A DNA stretch of 64,000 bases from Corynebacterium poyangense (GTDB lineage: Bacteria > Actinomycetota > Actinomycetes > Mycobacteriales > Mycobacteriaceae), in assembly GCF_014522205.1 (NCBI RefSeq), contig NZ_CP046884.1, positions 620,001 through 684,000 of the forward strand, written 5' to 3'. This document shows positions 29,162 through 38,752 of this stretch, piece after piece. A program made the position numbers and the translations under genes. Within the stretch, counting starts at the first letter, position 1, and each line of letters opens with the position of its first letter. The notes below the pieces were generated by a model, which was given only the letters and a program-made list of their open reading frames with translations, was not told where the DNA came from and searched no databases.

Positions 29162-29638
29162 ATGGGAGATTTTCGCTTGGGCCCAGGAGAACAGGTGCAG
29201 GCAGACCTGACTGCTCCGCTGCGTACCATGGTGTTTCCTGTCCTTGAATTAGTGGCAATGACCGGAATCTTCTGGATCGGTATTGGCTGGTTAGACCGGG
29301 GGATCGTTGCTGTGGATATGCAGCAACGCAACCTGGTGGTATTGCTGTGGATGGCATTGGTGGTGTGGCGATTTATTGTGCCGCTTTTGCGGTCCCGGCG
29401 CCAAAGATTCATCCTGACTAACCATCGCATCCTTGTCCGTGCTCCTAAACTACGCGCTCCGCTTGATAGTATTGCCCTCCGCGATGTGCGAGGCGCTGCC
29501 CGACGTCGTGGCGGAATTTCCCTAGCTGTTGCCGGTTACCGTCGACCAATGTTTTTCCCTCAGATTCCTCGAGCCAAGAAGGTTGCGGCCATGATTGAAA
29601 CTCATGCCCCCTACTGCCAGCAGATAGCAACGTGGTAG
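29162..29638 (+). CDS. small membrane protein with bacterial PH domain
   Basis: A 158-residue protein with two membrane helices (about residues 23-45 and 56-75) followed by a cytoplasmic bPH-like domain (RFILTNHRILVRAP and following). Corynebacteria carry such a gene between birA and purK. A TAAACT hexamer ends eight bases before the ATG, so the transcript is probably leaderless. Function unknown. Confidence 0.75.
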   Translation: MGDFRLGPGEQVQADLTAPLRTMVFPVLELVAMTGIFWIGIGWLDRGIVAVDMQQRNLVVLLWMALVVWRFIVPLLRSRRQRFILTNHRILVRAPKLRAPLDSIALRDVRGAARRRGGISLAVAGYRRPMFFPQIPRAKKVAAMIETHAPYCQQIATW

Positions 29639-29656
29639 GTCGTTATAGTAAGGGCC

Positions 29657-30883
29657 GTGACACATTCCAGTTCTGCTGATCAACATCCTGCTCATGCCCC
29701 CGGAGTTCCCATCACCACCGTGATAGGTGACGGTCAACTCGCCCGAATGATGCACAGCGCCGCCATTGAGCTTGGTCAATCCATTCGTTTACTGGCCGGA
29801 GCCCCACACGCATCTGCTGCCCAAGTAGTGTCAGATTGCCTTATTGGTGATTACACTAACCTTGCTGATTTACGACAAGCTGCTGCGGGGGCCACTGCAC
29901 TGACCTTTGACCATGAGCATGTTCCCACCGAATGCTTGCACAAGTTGATAGCTGAAGGGGTCAATGTCCAGCCTGGTCCCGAGGCGTTGATTTACGCCCA
30001 AGACAAATTGCTGATGCGCCAGAAACTGCGTGAAATTGGTGCCCCGGTCCCACCCTTTGCGGCGATTAATTGTGAGCAAGATATTCGGGATTTTGCTGAA
30101 GCAGTGTCAGGGGAGGTGTGTCTCAAGGCGTGCCGAGGTGGTTATGACGGCCACGGTGTGTGGTTCCCCTCCACCCCAGATGAGGCCGCCGCCTTAGTTA
30201 CGAAGCTGCGAGCTCAAGAAACTCCCTTGATGGCTGAGAAGAAGGTTCCGCTGACCCGAGAACTTTCTACAATGGTGGCACGACGTCCATCTGGCGAGGT
30301 GCGGGCCTGGCCTGTGGTGGAATCAGTCCAAAGCGAAGGAATCTGTGCCGAAGCCGTAGCGCCAGCTCCGGGACTCAGCCCCGAACTTAGCCGTCGGGCC
30401 CAAGATCTGGCAGTGCGCATAGCCGAAGAACTGGGGGTTACTGGAGTGTTAGCCGTCGAGCTTTTCGAGTACCTCGATGAGGCTAACCAGCCCAGCATTG
30501 CTGTGAATGAGCTAGCCATGCGTCCTCACAACACTGGGCACTGGACTCAAGATGGGTGTGTGACAAGCCAGTTTGAGCAGCATTTACGAGCCGTCAATGA
30601 TCAGCCCTTAGGTGCGACGTCTATGCTTGCCCCAGTCACCGTCATGGCCAACGTACTTGGTGGAGCGAACGACCCCGCGATGCCGATGTCCCAGCGAATG
30701 ATGGAGGTGTGGCGCAGATTCCCCGAGGCGAAGATTCACCTCTATGGGAAAACTCACCGTCCAGGACGAAAGATTGGGCATGTGAACGTATCTGGTGATG
30801 ATGTTGCTACTACCCGAGAAAACGCTCGCTTAGCTGCTGATTTTCTGGTCCATGCTGAGTGGGCGGATGGTATGGAAATCTAA
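29657..30883 (+). CDS. purK: N5-carboxyaminoimidazole ribonucleotide synthase
   Basis: A 408-residue ATP-grasp enzyme that makes N5-CAIR from AIR, ATP and bicarbonate in purine synthesis. The N-terminal GDGQLARMM, the DHEHVP segment, [13 protein letters not shown] (ATP loop) and [14 protein letters not shown] (metal site) are all present. The GTG start is seven bases after TATAGT, a pattern of leaderless transcription. purE follows 52 bases downstream and encodes the next enzyme. Confidence 0.96.
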   Translation: MTHSSSADQHPAHAPGVPITTVIGDGQLARMMHSAAIELGQSIRLLAGAPHASAAQVVSDCLIGDYTNLADLRQAAAGATALTFDHEHVPTECLHKLIAEGVNVQPGPEALIYAQDKLLMRQKLREIGAPVPPFAAINCEQDIRDFAEAVSGEVCLKACRGGYDGHGVWFPSTPDEAAALVTKLRAQETPLMAEKKVPLTRELSTMVARRPSGEVRAWPVVESVQSEGICAEAVAPAPGLSPELSRRAQDLAVRIAEELGVTGVLAVELFEYLDEANQPSIAVNELAMRPHNTGHWTQDGCVTSQFEQHLRAVNDQPLGATSMLAPVTVMANVLGGANDPAMPMSQRMMEVWRRFPEAKIHLYGKTHRPGRKIGHVNVSGDDVATTRENARLAADFLVHAEWADGMEI

Positions 30884-30935
30884 AGCGAAAAACCCTAAAC
30901 ACCTACTTACCTCGGTTTTATGTGAAGGAGCAGAC

Positions 30936-31439
30936 ATGAACCCTCGCGTTGGATTAATTATGGGATCTGATTCTGATTGGGATACCGTGGTCCCGGCGGC
31001 GGAGGTCCTCGCAGACTTTGATATCCCTTTTGAAGTGGGAGTAGTTTCAGCTCACCGGACTCCAAAAAAGATGCTGGACTATGCCCAAACCGCTGAGCAA
31101 CGCGGTATTAAATGCATCATTGCTTGCGCAGGTGGAGCGGCGCATCTTCCAGGGATGGTGGCCGCAGCCACTCCACTCCCGGTAATTGGGATTCCACGAG
31201 CTTTAGCGGACCTTGATGGTTTAGACTCTCTGCTTTCTATTGTGCAGATGCCAGGAGGGGTACCGGTCGCGACGGTATCAATCGGAGGAGCTAAGAACGC
31301 AGGCCTTTTGGCTGTTCGAATTCTCGGCGCAGGTGACCCAGAACTATGCAAGAAAATGGCACAGTACCAAGCACAGATGGCAGCTGAGGTGGAAGCTAAA
31401 GATGAACGACTACGCAACCGATTGATGAGGGAAGCTTAG
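30936..31439 (+). CDS. purE: N5-carboxyaminoimidazole ribonucleotide mutase
   Basis: A 167-residue class I PurE that moves the carboxyl group from N5 to C4 of the imidazole. The signature [10 protein letters not shown] near the N terminus, [11 protein letters not shown] with the active histidine, and [11 protein letters not shown] are intact. The ATG at 30936 follows GAAGGAG by five bases, which rules out longer forms that overlap purK. The stop overlaps that of the next gene by four bases. Confidence 0.96.
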   Translation: MNPRVGLIMGSDSDWDTVVPAAEVLADFDIPFEVGVVSAHRTPKKMLDYAQTAEQRGIKCIIACAGGAAHLPGMVAAATPLPVIGIPRALADLDGLDSLLSIVQMPGGVPVATVSIGGAKNAGLLAVRILGAGDPELCKKMAQYQAQMAAEVEAKDERLRNRLMREA

Positions 31440-31681
31440 TTAAACCGTTGGCTTCGCCAACGCCAGATCGCCACGGTGCTAATCACCAGCACCAGAGCTA
31501 GTATTGCTGGCCAGATTCGAGGTTCTGGCTGGCAAACATTGACGACTGCCTGGATGAGAGAAAGAACCGCGAAGGTCCCCACAAAACCTAAAAGTGTATC
31601 GGCCTTGAGTTTTGCGCGTCGCTCTGAGGAATGATGCGATGGGTCTGGGGAGTTAACCACGAAGTCATTGTCCTTACTCAT
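31436..31681 (-). CDS. small two-helix membrane protein
   Basis: An 81-residue protein with a polar N terminus of about 25 residues and two membrane helices (about 30-50 and 57-73), ending in WRWRSQRF. Its place just downstream of the sugar ABC permease genes and upstream of purE agrees with a small hypothetical gene found there in C. glutamicum. Nothing points to a function. It is 18 bases after the permease gene and may be in its operon. Confidence 0.6.
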   Translation of the reverse strand: MSKDNDFVVNSPDPSHHSSERRAKLKADTLLGFVGTFAVLSLIQAVVNVCQPEPRIWPAILALVLVISTVAIWRWRSQRFN

Positions 31682-31699
31682 GGTAAGTCCCGCTGAGTA

Positions 31700-32536
31700 T
31701 TAGGCTTTAACACCGCCGGCGGTCAAACCAGCCACAATTCGGCGTTGGAATACTAGAACCATAATGATCAGTGGGATTGTCACTAAGGAACCAGCCGCCA
31801 TAATAGCAGCGTAGGGGAACTCAAACTGGCTGGGGCCGGAGAATCGAGCAATAGCTACCGTGACTGGCTCAGTGGCGTTGGTGGACAATTGTCGGGCGAG
31901 CATGAACTCATTCCACGTGGCGATGAAAGCTAAAATAGCGGTGGTAAATAGTGCCGGGGCGGCGAGGGGGAGAAGTACTTTACGGAAAGCCTGTCCCCGG
32001 CTAGCTCCGTCAACGCGAGCTGCTTCTTCTAATTCCCAGGGCAATTGGCGGAAGAACGATACCAAGGTATAGACGGTAAGCGGCAGGGCGAAAGAAATAT
32101 TCGGAATAATTAAGGCTTGGTAGGTGCCAATCCAGTTGAGATCTCCGAAGAGCTGAAAAAGAGGAGTAACGAGGGCGATTCCGGGGAACATGGAGGCCGC
32201 TAAGATGATTCCGGTCACTACGCCTTTGAAGGTAAAATCAAGGCGAGCAATAGCGTAGGCGGTAAAAACTCCAAGCATGACGGCTAGGGCGGTGGTGACT
32301 AGACCGATGATGAGGGAGTTAGTGATGGCGCCTAGAAAATCATTTCCCGTGTTGGTGGCCAGAGCATCGCGGAAATTATTCAGAGTAAGATGCGTAGGCC
32401 ACGGGGTGGTGTCGAAGGTGTATTGAGATTCTCTCAGAGCAGTAACCACCATCCAATAAAAGGGAGCTAGTCCCCAAAAAAGGATGAGAATGACGCCAAG
32501 ATAGTTTCCGATTATTGCCGGCACCGAGGGTTTCAT
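31700..32536 (-). CDS. tusG: trehalose/sugar ABC transporter permease (MalG/SugB type)
   Basis: A 278-residue inner-membrane permease with six helices and the EAA loop EEAARVDGASRGQAFRKVLLP that contacts the ATPase. It overlaps the preceding permease as ATGA, so the two are translated together. The symbol is given from the locus order (small protein, permease, permease, binding protein, ATPase), which agrees with the trehalose importer tusGF-E-K of C. glutamicum; the sugar itself is inferred. Confidence 0.85.
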   Translation of the reverse strand: MKPSVPAIIGNYLGVILILFWGLAPFYWMVVTALRESQYTFDTTPWPTHLTLNNFRDALATNTGNDFLGAITNSLIIGLVTTALAVMLGVFTAYAIARLDFTFKGVVTGIILAASMFPGIALVTPLFQLFGDLNWIGTYQALIIPNISFALPLTVYTLVSFFRQLPWELEEAARVDGASRGQAFRKVLLPLAAPALFTTAILAFIATWNEFMLARQLSTNATEPVTVAIARFSGPSQFEFPYAAIMAAGSLVTIPLIIMVLVFQRRIVAGLTAGGVKA

Positions 32537-33534
32537 GAGACTTTTTCCAATTCTTCCTGTTTTGCCGCTTTATCTTTGCCCCAGAGTTTCCGTTGGGAAC
32601 CACGTTCAGACCCAGCGACGTCGGCGCCTAGGAAACGAATCATGATAAAAGCAACAAAGAAAATCAGGAGAAAGATGAGGGTAGAAAGGGCTGAAGCGGA
32701 GTTGAAATTGTTCTGGCGGAGATCACTGACGACAAGTTGAGAAATCGTCGCCGTGGGAGAATTTGCCGATGGGGAAATCATGATGACAGGGAGGTCATAC
32801 ATTCTTAAGGCGTCGAGAGTTCGGAACAATATGGCCACCATGAGCGCAGGGCGCACCAGAGGCAAAGTAATAGTGACAAAACTTTGCCAGGTTTTAGCGC
32901 CGTCTACTCGAGCAGCTTCGTAGACATCCCGAGGAATCATTTGTAAACCAGCGAGGATGAGAAGTGCCATAAAGGGAGTAGTTTTCCAGACATCAGCGAT
33001 GATAACTGCTCCACGAGCTGCCCACGGGTCAGTAGTCCAGGCTATGGGGTGAGGTAAGAGGGAATTGATAAGGCCTCGATCTGCGAAAAGAAATTGCCAC
33101 AATTTGGCGGTGACCGCAGTAGGGATAGCCCACGGCACGAGTACCGCTGCTCTGAGTAGGCCGCGGCCCTTGAAATCTCGGTTCATTACCAGGGCCATGG
33201 ACATGCCGAGTACCGTTTCTAAGGTGACAGTGACCACGGTGAAGAACAAGGTGATGCGAAGAGCAGGCCAAAAATCGGTTGCTAACACCCCTGGCGGGCA
33301 GGTCCCTACTTTTCCGGATGGAGTCATGCAGCGTTGGGTGAGCCAATAGAGGTAGTGATCAAGCCCGGCAAATCCCCCGGAGGTAAATAGTCCGGTAGCA
33401 GGGTCGAGAGTTTTGTCCGCGTGGAATGACAGAAAAATAGCGCGAAGAACCGGGTATCCAATTACTATTGCCAGCACAATGAGGGTGGGGGCAATGAGAA
33501 AGGCAGCGGTTCGAAACTGTCTGGTTTTCCCCAT
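32533..33534 (-). CDS. tusF: trehalose/sugar ABC transporter permease (MalF/SugA type)
   Basis: A 333-residue permease with six helices and the EAA loop YEAARVDGAKTWQSFVTITLP. GAAGGAG precedes the ATG. It pairs with the downstream permease as a heterodimer. A hairpin in the 123-base gap to the binding-protein gene probably lowers permease expression. That gap holds no gene, whereas as I recall C. glutamicum has an extra membrane-protein gene there. Confidence 0.86.
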   Translation of the reverse strand: MGKTRQFRTAAFLIAPTLIVLAIVIGYPVLRAIFLSFHADKTLDPATGLFTSGGFAGLDHYLYWLTQRCMTPSGKVGTCPPGVLATDFWPALRITLFFTVVTVTLETVLGMSMALVMNRDFKGRGLLRAAVLVPWAIPTAVTAKLWQFLFADRGLINSLLPHPIAWTTDPWAARGAVIIADVWKTTPFMALLILAGLQMIPRDVYEAARVDGAKTWQSFVTITLPLVRPALMVAILFRTLDALRMYDLPVIMISPSANSPTATISQLVVSDLRQNNFNSASALSTLIFLLIFFVAFIMIRFLGADVAGSERGSQRKLWGKDKAAKQEELEKVS

Positions 33535-33605
33535 GGCTGAGGACTCCTTCGTGAGGAATACTGGGCAAATTGTCGATGAAACAACCGAAGTGCTGAGGCA
33601 AGAAA

Positions 33606-33635
33606 GCCTGCACCTGAGTGACTCAAAATGCAGGC
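33606..33635 (-). terminator. attenuating hairpin between binding-protein and permease genes
   Basis: GCCTGCA and TGCAGGC form a 7-bp stem around a 16-base loop, just after the lipoprotein gene. On the minus strand it is followed by TTTCTT, a poor T run. Partial termination here would give more binding protein than permease, as in many ABC sugar operons. Confidence 0.45.
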
Positions 33636-33657
33636 TATAGATTACCTTATAGCGGAA

Positions 33658-34929
33658 TTATCCGGCCGCGTTGGTAATAGCGGCAGACATATCCTTGGTG
33701 GCGTCATCAACGCTACGGCCAGCTGTTAAGGCTGCGTAGGCGTTGTCTTGGATGGCCTTGGAAATGGCGGTGTAGAAGGGGCTTACCGGCCGTGGAACCG
33801 CGTTTTCTAAGGAGAGTTTCAGAGCGGGCAGATAGGGATACTTCTTCACTAGCTCAGCGTCATCATAGATGGAGGACAAAACTGGTGGGAAAGAATTATC
33901 TGCAAAAGAGCGCTGGTTATCTTCATTGATGATGAACTTAATGAAGTCCCGAGCGGTAGCTTTGTGCTCAGAATTGATGTTGATGCCATTGTTATAGCCA
34001 CCGAGGGTAGAAACACCAACCCCATCTTTGCCGACTAAAGGTTGCACCTCTACGGGGATTCCAGCTTTAACAGCATTGGTGTACATATACGGCCAGTTGA
34101 CTGCAAAAGCGGTGTCTCCACCAACAAAAGCCTGGTTGGTTTCTTCTTCGGTAGCCGAAAGCGATCCTTTAGCGATGGTGTTGTCTTTCAGCCCATCCAC
34201 CATTGCTTGTAGACCATCTTTTGAACCTTGGGATTCCACATTGGGGGAGCCGTCTTCGTTAAGGATGGAACCGCCCCAGCCTTCCATGAAGTCGGCAGTA
34301 TTTACGGTGAGCCCTTCATATTGCTTTAGCTGAAGCGTTAAGCAATCCTTGGATTTCTTTTCCCCCTGGCGGGAGTCACAGTCTTGTTTGAGCTGAGTCC
34401 AATTTTCTGGTTGGTGCTCTACCAGGTCCTTGTTGCGGAATAGGAGCTGGCCGTTGGTATTTTGTGGCAATGCATAGAGTGTGCCGTTGTAGGTGGCAGA
34501 TTTGACGGTTGCGGGAAGTAAACCGGAGGTATCTACCTGTAAATCTCCGGTAAGTGGGGCAAGCCACTGATGGGCGGCGAAGTCGGCCGTCCACACCACG
34601 TCCAACGCCATAACGTCGTATTCGGAATTTCCGGCTTGGAGCGATTGCACCAAGGTATCTCGCTGGTCATCAGCTTCACCGGCTAGCTCATGCAAAGTGA
34701 CTTTCTCATCGGCATGTTGTGAATTCCAGGACTCCACAATGGGTTTGACCAGGTCAATGTCATTCTTCCCCATGGCAAACGTGATCGGACCGCGACCGTC
34801 AGTGTTGTTAACCGTTGGGGTTTGCGTGCTGTCTGATGAAGATGAAGAACAACCGCTCAGGATCAGAGAACCAGCTACGACGCTGGCTGCCAGGACGGCT
34901 CCGGTTTTTCGGGTGAGTCGACTCGACAT
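33658..34929 (-). CDS. tusE: sugar ABC transporter substrate-binding lipoprotein
   Basis: A 423-residue extracellular solute-binding protein of the MalE type. The N terminus has a basic region, a hydrophobic stretch and the lipobox LILSGC, followed by a serine-rich linker, so it is lipid-anchored outside the membrane. The ATG at 34929 has AAAGG eight bases upstream; a GTG three codons earlier is too close to it. The trehalose assignment comes from the locus order and is not proven by sequence. Confidence 0.88.
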   Translation of the reverse strand: MSSRLTRKTGAVLAASVVAGSLILSGCSSSSSDSTQTPTVNNTDGRGPITFAMGKNDIDLVKPIVESWNSQHADEKVTLHELAGEADDQRDTLVQSLQAGNSEYDVMALDVVWTADFAAHQWLAPLTGDLQVDTSGLLPATVKSATYNGTLYALPQNTNGQLLFRNKDLVEHQPENWTQLKQDCDSRQGEKKSKDCLTLQLKQYEGLTVNTADFMEGWGGSILNEDGSPNVESQGSKDGLQAMVDGLKDNTIAKGSLSATEEETNQAFVGGDTAFAVNWPYMYTNAVKAGIPVEVQPLVGKDGVGVSTLGGYNNGININSEHKATARDFIKFIINEDNQRSFADNSFPPVLSSIYDDAELVKKYPYLPALKLSLENAVPRPVSPFYTAISKAIQDNAYAALTAGRSVDDATKDMSAAITNAAG

Positions 34930-34979
34930 ATATGACACCTTTCCGTTAATGATTCCCCAACAAATGTAGTGATTTTTCT

Positions 34980-35002
34980 AAAAAAACACCCAGAAAGTGG
35001 TG
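34980..35002 (-). terminator. weak terminator between tusK and tusE
   Basis: On the minus strand CACC and GGTG enclose an eight-base loop and are followed by seven T residues. The stem is short, so read-through into the binding-protein gene is likely. A second small CCCC/GGGG hairpin lies just upstream of it. Confidence 0.4.
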
Positions 35003-35036
35003 CAGGTCACCCCCTTGAGGGGTTAATTCGCGACGC

Positions 35037-36068
35037 CTAATCTAGGCGTTCTCCGGTATGGATATCGAAGAGGTGGGCGTCCTGCGGGGAAAAGGTCAAA
35101 TTGATATGGTCGCCTCGTTGGGGCACGTGATCGGCCCCTAAACGTGCCACTAAGGTGGTGTCTGGAGTGTCTACGCTATGGGCATAGACATAACTTTCCG
35201 AGCCCAGTTCTTCCACGATATCGACAACCGCTGCAAGGTTCGGATGGCCAGCGGGTGCATTCTGCTCAGAAATAACACGGACATGTTCAGGACGAATCCC
35301 GAGCTCAATTTCTCCATGCGTGTGGTCCTGGTAGCGGAAGAGATTCATGGCGGGAGAGCCAATAAAGCTGGCGACGAAAGAATTCATGGGATGGCGATAC
35401 AGCTCTCGGGGAGGAGCGACTTGCTGTAGCACCCCATCTTTAAGGACCGCGACTCGATCGCCCATGGTCATCGCTTCAACTTGGTCATGGGTGACGTAGA
35501 CCGTCGTCGTACCTAATCGACGCTGTAGTGCTGCCAGTTCCGTGCGGGTTTGAACCCTTAACTTGGCGTCTAAGTTGGAGAGTGGTTCATCCATGAGGAA
35601 AACCCGAGGATTGCGCACGATGGCTCGCCCCATTGCTACGCGCTGACGTTGGCCACCAGAAAGGTCCTTAGGGCGACGATCTAAGTAGTTTTCCAGACCT
35701 AGGAGTTTGGCGGCCTCGGTGACTTTCTGCTCAATCTCTGGCTTCGGCACCTTCTTGAGGGAAAGTGAAAAACCCATATTTTTAGCCACGCTCATGTGCG
35801 GATACAGGGCGTAGTTCTGAAACACCATAGCGACGTCACGTTCGGCTGGGTCCATATGAGTGACATCTTGACCGCCGATTCGGATGGTGCCGGACTCAAC
35901 CGGCTCAAGGCCGGCGAGAGAACGTAAGGTGGTGGATTTGCCGCACCCTGAGGGTCCGACGAGAACCAGGAACTCCCCGTCCTCGATGTCAAGATGAAAA
36001 TCCCGTACAGAGGGGGTGTCTGCACCGGGGTAGCGGATTGTGACGCTGTCGAAGCTAACCGAAGCCAT
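35037..36068 (-). CDS. tusK: sugar ABC transporter ATPase (MsiK/UgpC family)
   Basis: A 343-residue ATPase of the multiple-sugar type. Walker A GPSGCGKSTT near residue 40, Q loop VFQNYALYPHM, signature LSGGQRQRVAMGRAI, Walker B VFLMDEPLSNLD and switch histidine YVTHDQVEA are intact. The C-terminal part is the TOBE/regulatory domain (LGIRPEHVRV). It is upstream of the binding-protein gene on the same strand and should energise the two permeases; such ATPases may also serve other sugar importers. Confidence 0.93.
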   Translation of the reverse strand: MASVSFDSVTIRYPGADTPSVRDFHLDIEDGEFLVLVGPSGCGKSTTLRSLAGLEPVESGTIRIGGQDVTHMDPAERDVAMVFQNYALYPHMSVAKNMGFSLSLKKVPKPEIEQKVTEAAKLLGLENYLDRRPKDLSGGQRQRVAMGRAIVRNPRVFLMDEPLSNLDAKLRVQTRTELAALQRRLGTTTVYVTHDQVEAMTMGDRVAVLKDGVLQQVAPPRELYRHPMNSFVASFIGSPAMNLFRYQDHTHGEIELGIRPEHVRVISEQNAPAGHPNLAAVVDIVEELGSESYVYAHSVDTPDTTLVARLGADHVPQRGDHINLTFSPQDAHLFDIHTGERLD

Positions 36069-36131
36069 GACTAAAAAGTATCAGACGCTGTTTCGGGGGT
36101 GGTCGCTATCACAACGCTTCTTGTTGGATTA

Positions 36132-36147
36132 CCTATCATTCGATAGG
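36132..36147. promoter_or_regulatory. palindrome upstream of the Nramp-like gene
   Basis: CCTATC and GATAGG form a perfect 6+6 inverted repeat around ATTC, 62 bases before the Nramp-like start and 63 bases upstream of tusK. It looks like a repressor operator placed between divergent genes. The protein that would bind is not known. Confidence 0.35.
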
Positions 36148-36209
36148 GTAAGTAAGTGGTACCAATCACAATTAATAAATTACGGACTGAGTTGGAGAAA
36201 GGATAAGCG

Positions 36210-37481
36210 ATGAGTAGCAACGAGACTAATGGGCATTCCGAAACGACTCCCCCAGAAACCGCGCGGTGGAAAGTCATAGGACCTGGGCTTGTAGCTGCTG
36301 CCACAGGTGTGGGTGGTGCTGATCTAGTAGCAACTCTGGTCGCAGGCCAAAGATTTGGTTATGCCCTGCTATGGGCATGCATAGTCGGAACGATTATGAA
36401 AATTGTGCTGGTAGAAGGAGTAGGTCGTTATACTCTGGCCACGGGAAACACTATCTTCCACGGTTGGCGTTCTCTTGGGGTATGGACCACGTGGTATTTC
36501 GCCCCCTATATCGTGATCTGGGGATTCGTCTATGGAGCGGCGGGTACCAGCGGGGTGGCGTTACCCCTTTCTGCGCTTTTCCCCGGAGTGGATCTGAAGA
36601 TTTGGGCGGTCGTGGCAGGGCTTATTACCTTCGCTCTGGCTTGGTTTGGCCGATACCGCTTTATCGAAAAACTCATGTCCTTCATGGTGCTGGTGATGTT
36701 TCTTACTGTCGTGGGAATTGCCACGCTGTCCTTGAAACACCTCCCAGAGATACTGACCGGCCTGGTTCCCACGTTGCCGGAGAATTCCTTTATCTACGTG
36801 CTCTCTCTAGCCGGAGGAATTGGTGGAACCATCACTTTGGCAGCCTACGGTTACTGGTTCCGGGAAAAAGGCTGGCATGGTCCCCAGTGGATGAATATTA
36901 TGCGCTGGGATAACACCGTAGCCTATGTAGTGACGGGTATTTTCGTGATCTCCATGCTCATCATCGGTGGTGATCTTCTTTATAACGCCAACATTGCCGT
37001 TCGGAGTCAAGAATCAGGGCTATTAGATCTTGCTACTGTTCTCCAGGAACGCTACGGAACTGTTGTGTGCAAGATCTACCTCATCGGCTTTCTCGCAGCC
37101 GCCTTTTCTTCCATCCTGGGGGTCTGGAACGGGGTGTCCCTCATGTTCGCGGATTATATTGGTCATCTCAAACAGCTCCCCCAGGATCATCACGATGTTC
37201 ACGTCGGAGGCAAATACTTCCGGTTCTACGTCTTGTGGCTAACGTTCCCACCCATGTTGCTCCATTTCCTCGGGAAACCCACCTTTTTGATCTTGAGCTA
37301 TGGAGTTCTCGGCGCCTTCTTCATGCCATTTTTAGGTTTAACTCTCTTGCTTTTGCTCAACACCAAACACACTCCTCAAAAATGGCGCAACGGATGGTTC
37401 GTTAATACTTTGATGATCATTATTTCGGCTTTATTCATCATGACCTGTGTCAACGAGCTCACCAAGGTCTTTGCTGGATAA
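36210..37481 (+). CDS. Nramp-family-like transporter with altered ion site
   Basis: A 423-residue protein with about 11 membrane helices of the Nramp/SLC11 fold. Helix 1 starts with the family GPG (residues 24-26), but the ion-binding DPGN that should follow eight residues later reads GGAD (35-38). In helix 6, where MPH is expected, the sequence is LAAYGYW. Classical Mn/Fe transport chemistry is therefore unlikely, and substrate and direction are open. GAAAGGA precedes the ATG. It stands alone, divergent from tusK, with a palindrome upstream. It may belong to a little-studied Nramp-related clade. Confidence 0.8.
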   Translation: MSSNETNGHSETTPPETARWKVIGPGLVAAATGVGGADLVATLVAGQRFGYALLWACIVGTIMKIVLVEGVGRYTLATGNTIFHGWRSLGVWTTWYFAPYIVIWGFVYGAAGTSGVALPLSALFPGVDLKIWAVVAGLITFALAWFGRYRFIEKLMSFMVLVMFLTVVGIATLSLKHLPEILTGLVPTLPENSFIYVLSLAGGIGGTITLAAYGYWFREKGWHGPQWMNIMRWDNTVAYVVTGIFVISMLIIGGDLLYNANIAVRSQESGLLDLATVLQERYGTVVCKIYLIGFLAAAFSSILGVWNGVSLMFADYIGHLKQLPQDHHDVHVGGKYFRFYVLWLTFPPMLLHFLGKPTFLILSYGVLGAFFMPFLGLTLLLLLNTKHTPQKWRNGWFVNTLMIIISALFIMTCVNELTKVFAG

Positions 37482-37600
37482 TCTGCATTCCCGGCACAGG
37501 AGTTCAGATCAATTGTGTCCGGAAGCAAAAAGCAATAGGAGAAGCGGAACAGGGGTGGGCAACTGATCTGGCAGAAACCGTGTGCCTTGTTGTGGCTGCG

Positions 37601-38752
37601 TTATGACAACAACCACAGTGAACCTCCCAGAGCTAGAATGCTGAGCACGAGTCCTAAGGCTGCAAAAGCTAACCAATTGACGGTCTCGCCGCGGCGTTTC
37701 ATCTGATCTGCCCATAACAAGGTTGCTAACGACGCCCACGGGCTAATCACTGGGCCGGCGTTGACGCCCAGGAGCAACGCGAAAAGCGCAGAAGGCGAGT
37801 TCGCGGCGGGTTCTAGAGCTAGGTAGGCAGGAATATTGTTGATGAGATTGGCAGCAAGGGCTCCTGCTATTCCAAGTCCCCAGAGTTGCGAATGTCCGTC
37901 GAAGGATTGAAGCGGATGAAGAAGCAGATCTAGAAGTCCTAGTTTATGAATGAGGGCGGCCCAGGACGTTAAGGCAAAAATAAAAGCCATTGAGCCCCAC
38001 GGGACTATATGAAAATTCACGCTGTGAGGGCGACAGACACGGGCAATAAGGCAGCTAGCGGCGGCTGCTATCCCAGCGCTGAGCCACACCGGGATGGGAG
38101 TGAGAAGGAAGGGGAGTAGGACCACTATGACGGTGGTGTGAGCGAGCACTTCAGGGGTGAGTGGAAAGCGGGGGACGCGGTGAGATGAATCCTCGTAACG
38201 AGCGGTGGCGTGATGGCTGGATGTGGTTATTCCGGCGAGAAGGAGCGGAGTTCCTGCTGCGATGAAGGCCAGATAACTAGCCGGGGCCCAGGAATAGGCC
38301 AAGAATTCAGATGTTGAGGAGATCAGACCAGTTTGTACTGCAAGGAGGTTAGTCAGATTAGAGATCGGCAGCAGCATGGATCCTAAATTGGCCAGCCAGA
38401 TAACAGATAGTGCTGCTGGGAGCACCGGAATTCGGGTATTTCTTGCTAGGAGGATTGCTACCGGTGTGATAAGTACCGCGGTGGTATCCAAGGAAAAGAA
38501 GACGGTGGAAAAGAGGCTCAACAGCACTATAACTAGCCAGGTGCTCGCCGGGCGGCGGGGTTGAACACGAGAGAGCAACGCTTCGAAGGTTCCGGCGTCG
38601 GAGGAAATATTGACGATAATTGTCATAAAGCTGGCGAAGCTAAGCACCGCGAGGACTCGGGTAAGAAAAGATGTCGCTGCAGTACTATCGAGAAAACCAA
38701 GCCAGATGAGGGCTAGTGCGGCGCTAGCGCCCAAACTTAAGGGAAGTTTCAC
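37601..38752 (-). CDS. ArsB/NhaD-superfamily ion transporter
   Basis: A 383-residue membrane protein with about ten helices. VFFSLDTTAVLITPVAILLA and NLGSMLLPISNLTNLLAV are the two re-entrant repeats typical of ArsB/NhaD/CitM carriers. The start is the GTG whose last two bases lie in the stop codon of the TIGR03089 gene (GTGA), so it is translated with it; frames starting further upstream overlap that gene. It could carry an anion, arsenite or sodium/proton; sequence alone does not decide. Confidence 0.8.
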   Translation of the reverse strand: MKLPLSLGASAALALIWLGFLDSTAATSFLTRVLAVLSFASFMTIIVNISSDAGTFEALLSRVQPRRPASTWLVIVLLSLFSTVFFSLDTTAVLITPVAILLARNTRIPVLPAALSVIWLANLGSMLLPISNLTNLLAVQTGLISSTSEFLAYSWAPASYLAFIAAGTPLLLAGITTSSHHATARYEDSSHRVPRFPLTPEVLAHTTVIVVLLPFLLTPIPVWLSAGIAAAASCLIARVCRPHSVNFHIVPWGSMAFIFALTSWAALIHKLGLLDLLLHPLQSFDGHSQLWGLGIAGALAANLINNIPAYLALEPAANSPSALFALLLGVNAGPVISPWASLATLLWADQMKRRGETVNWLAFAALGLVLSILALGGSLWLLS

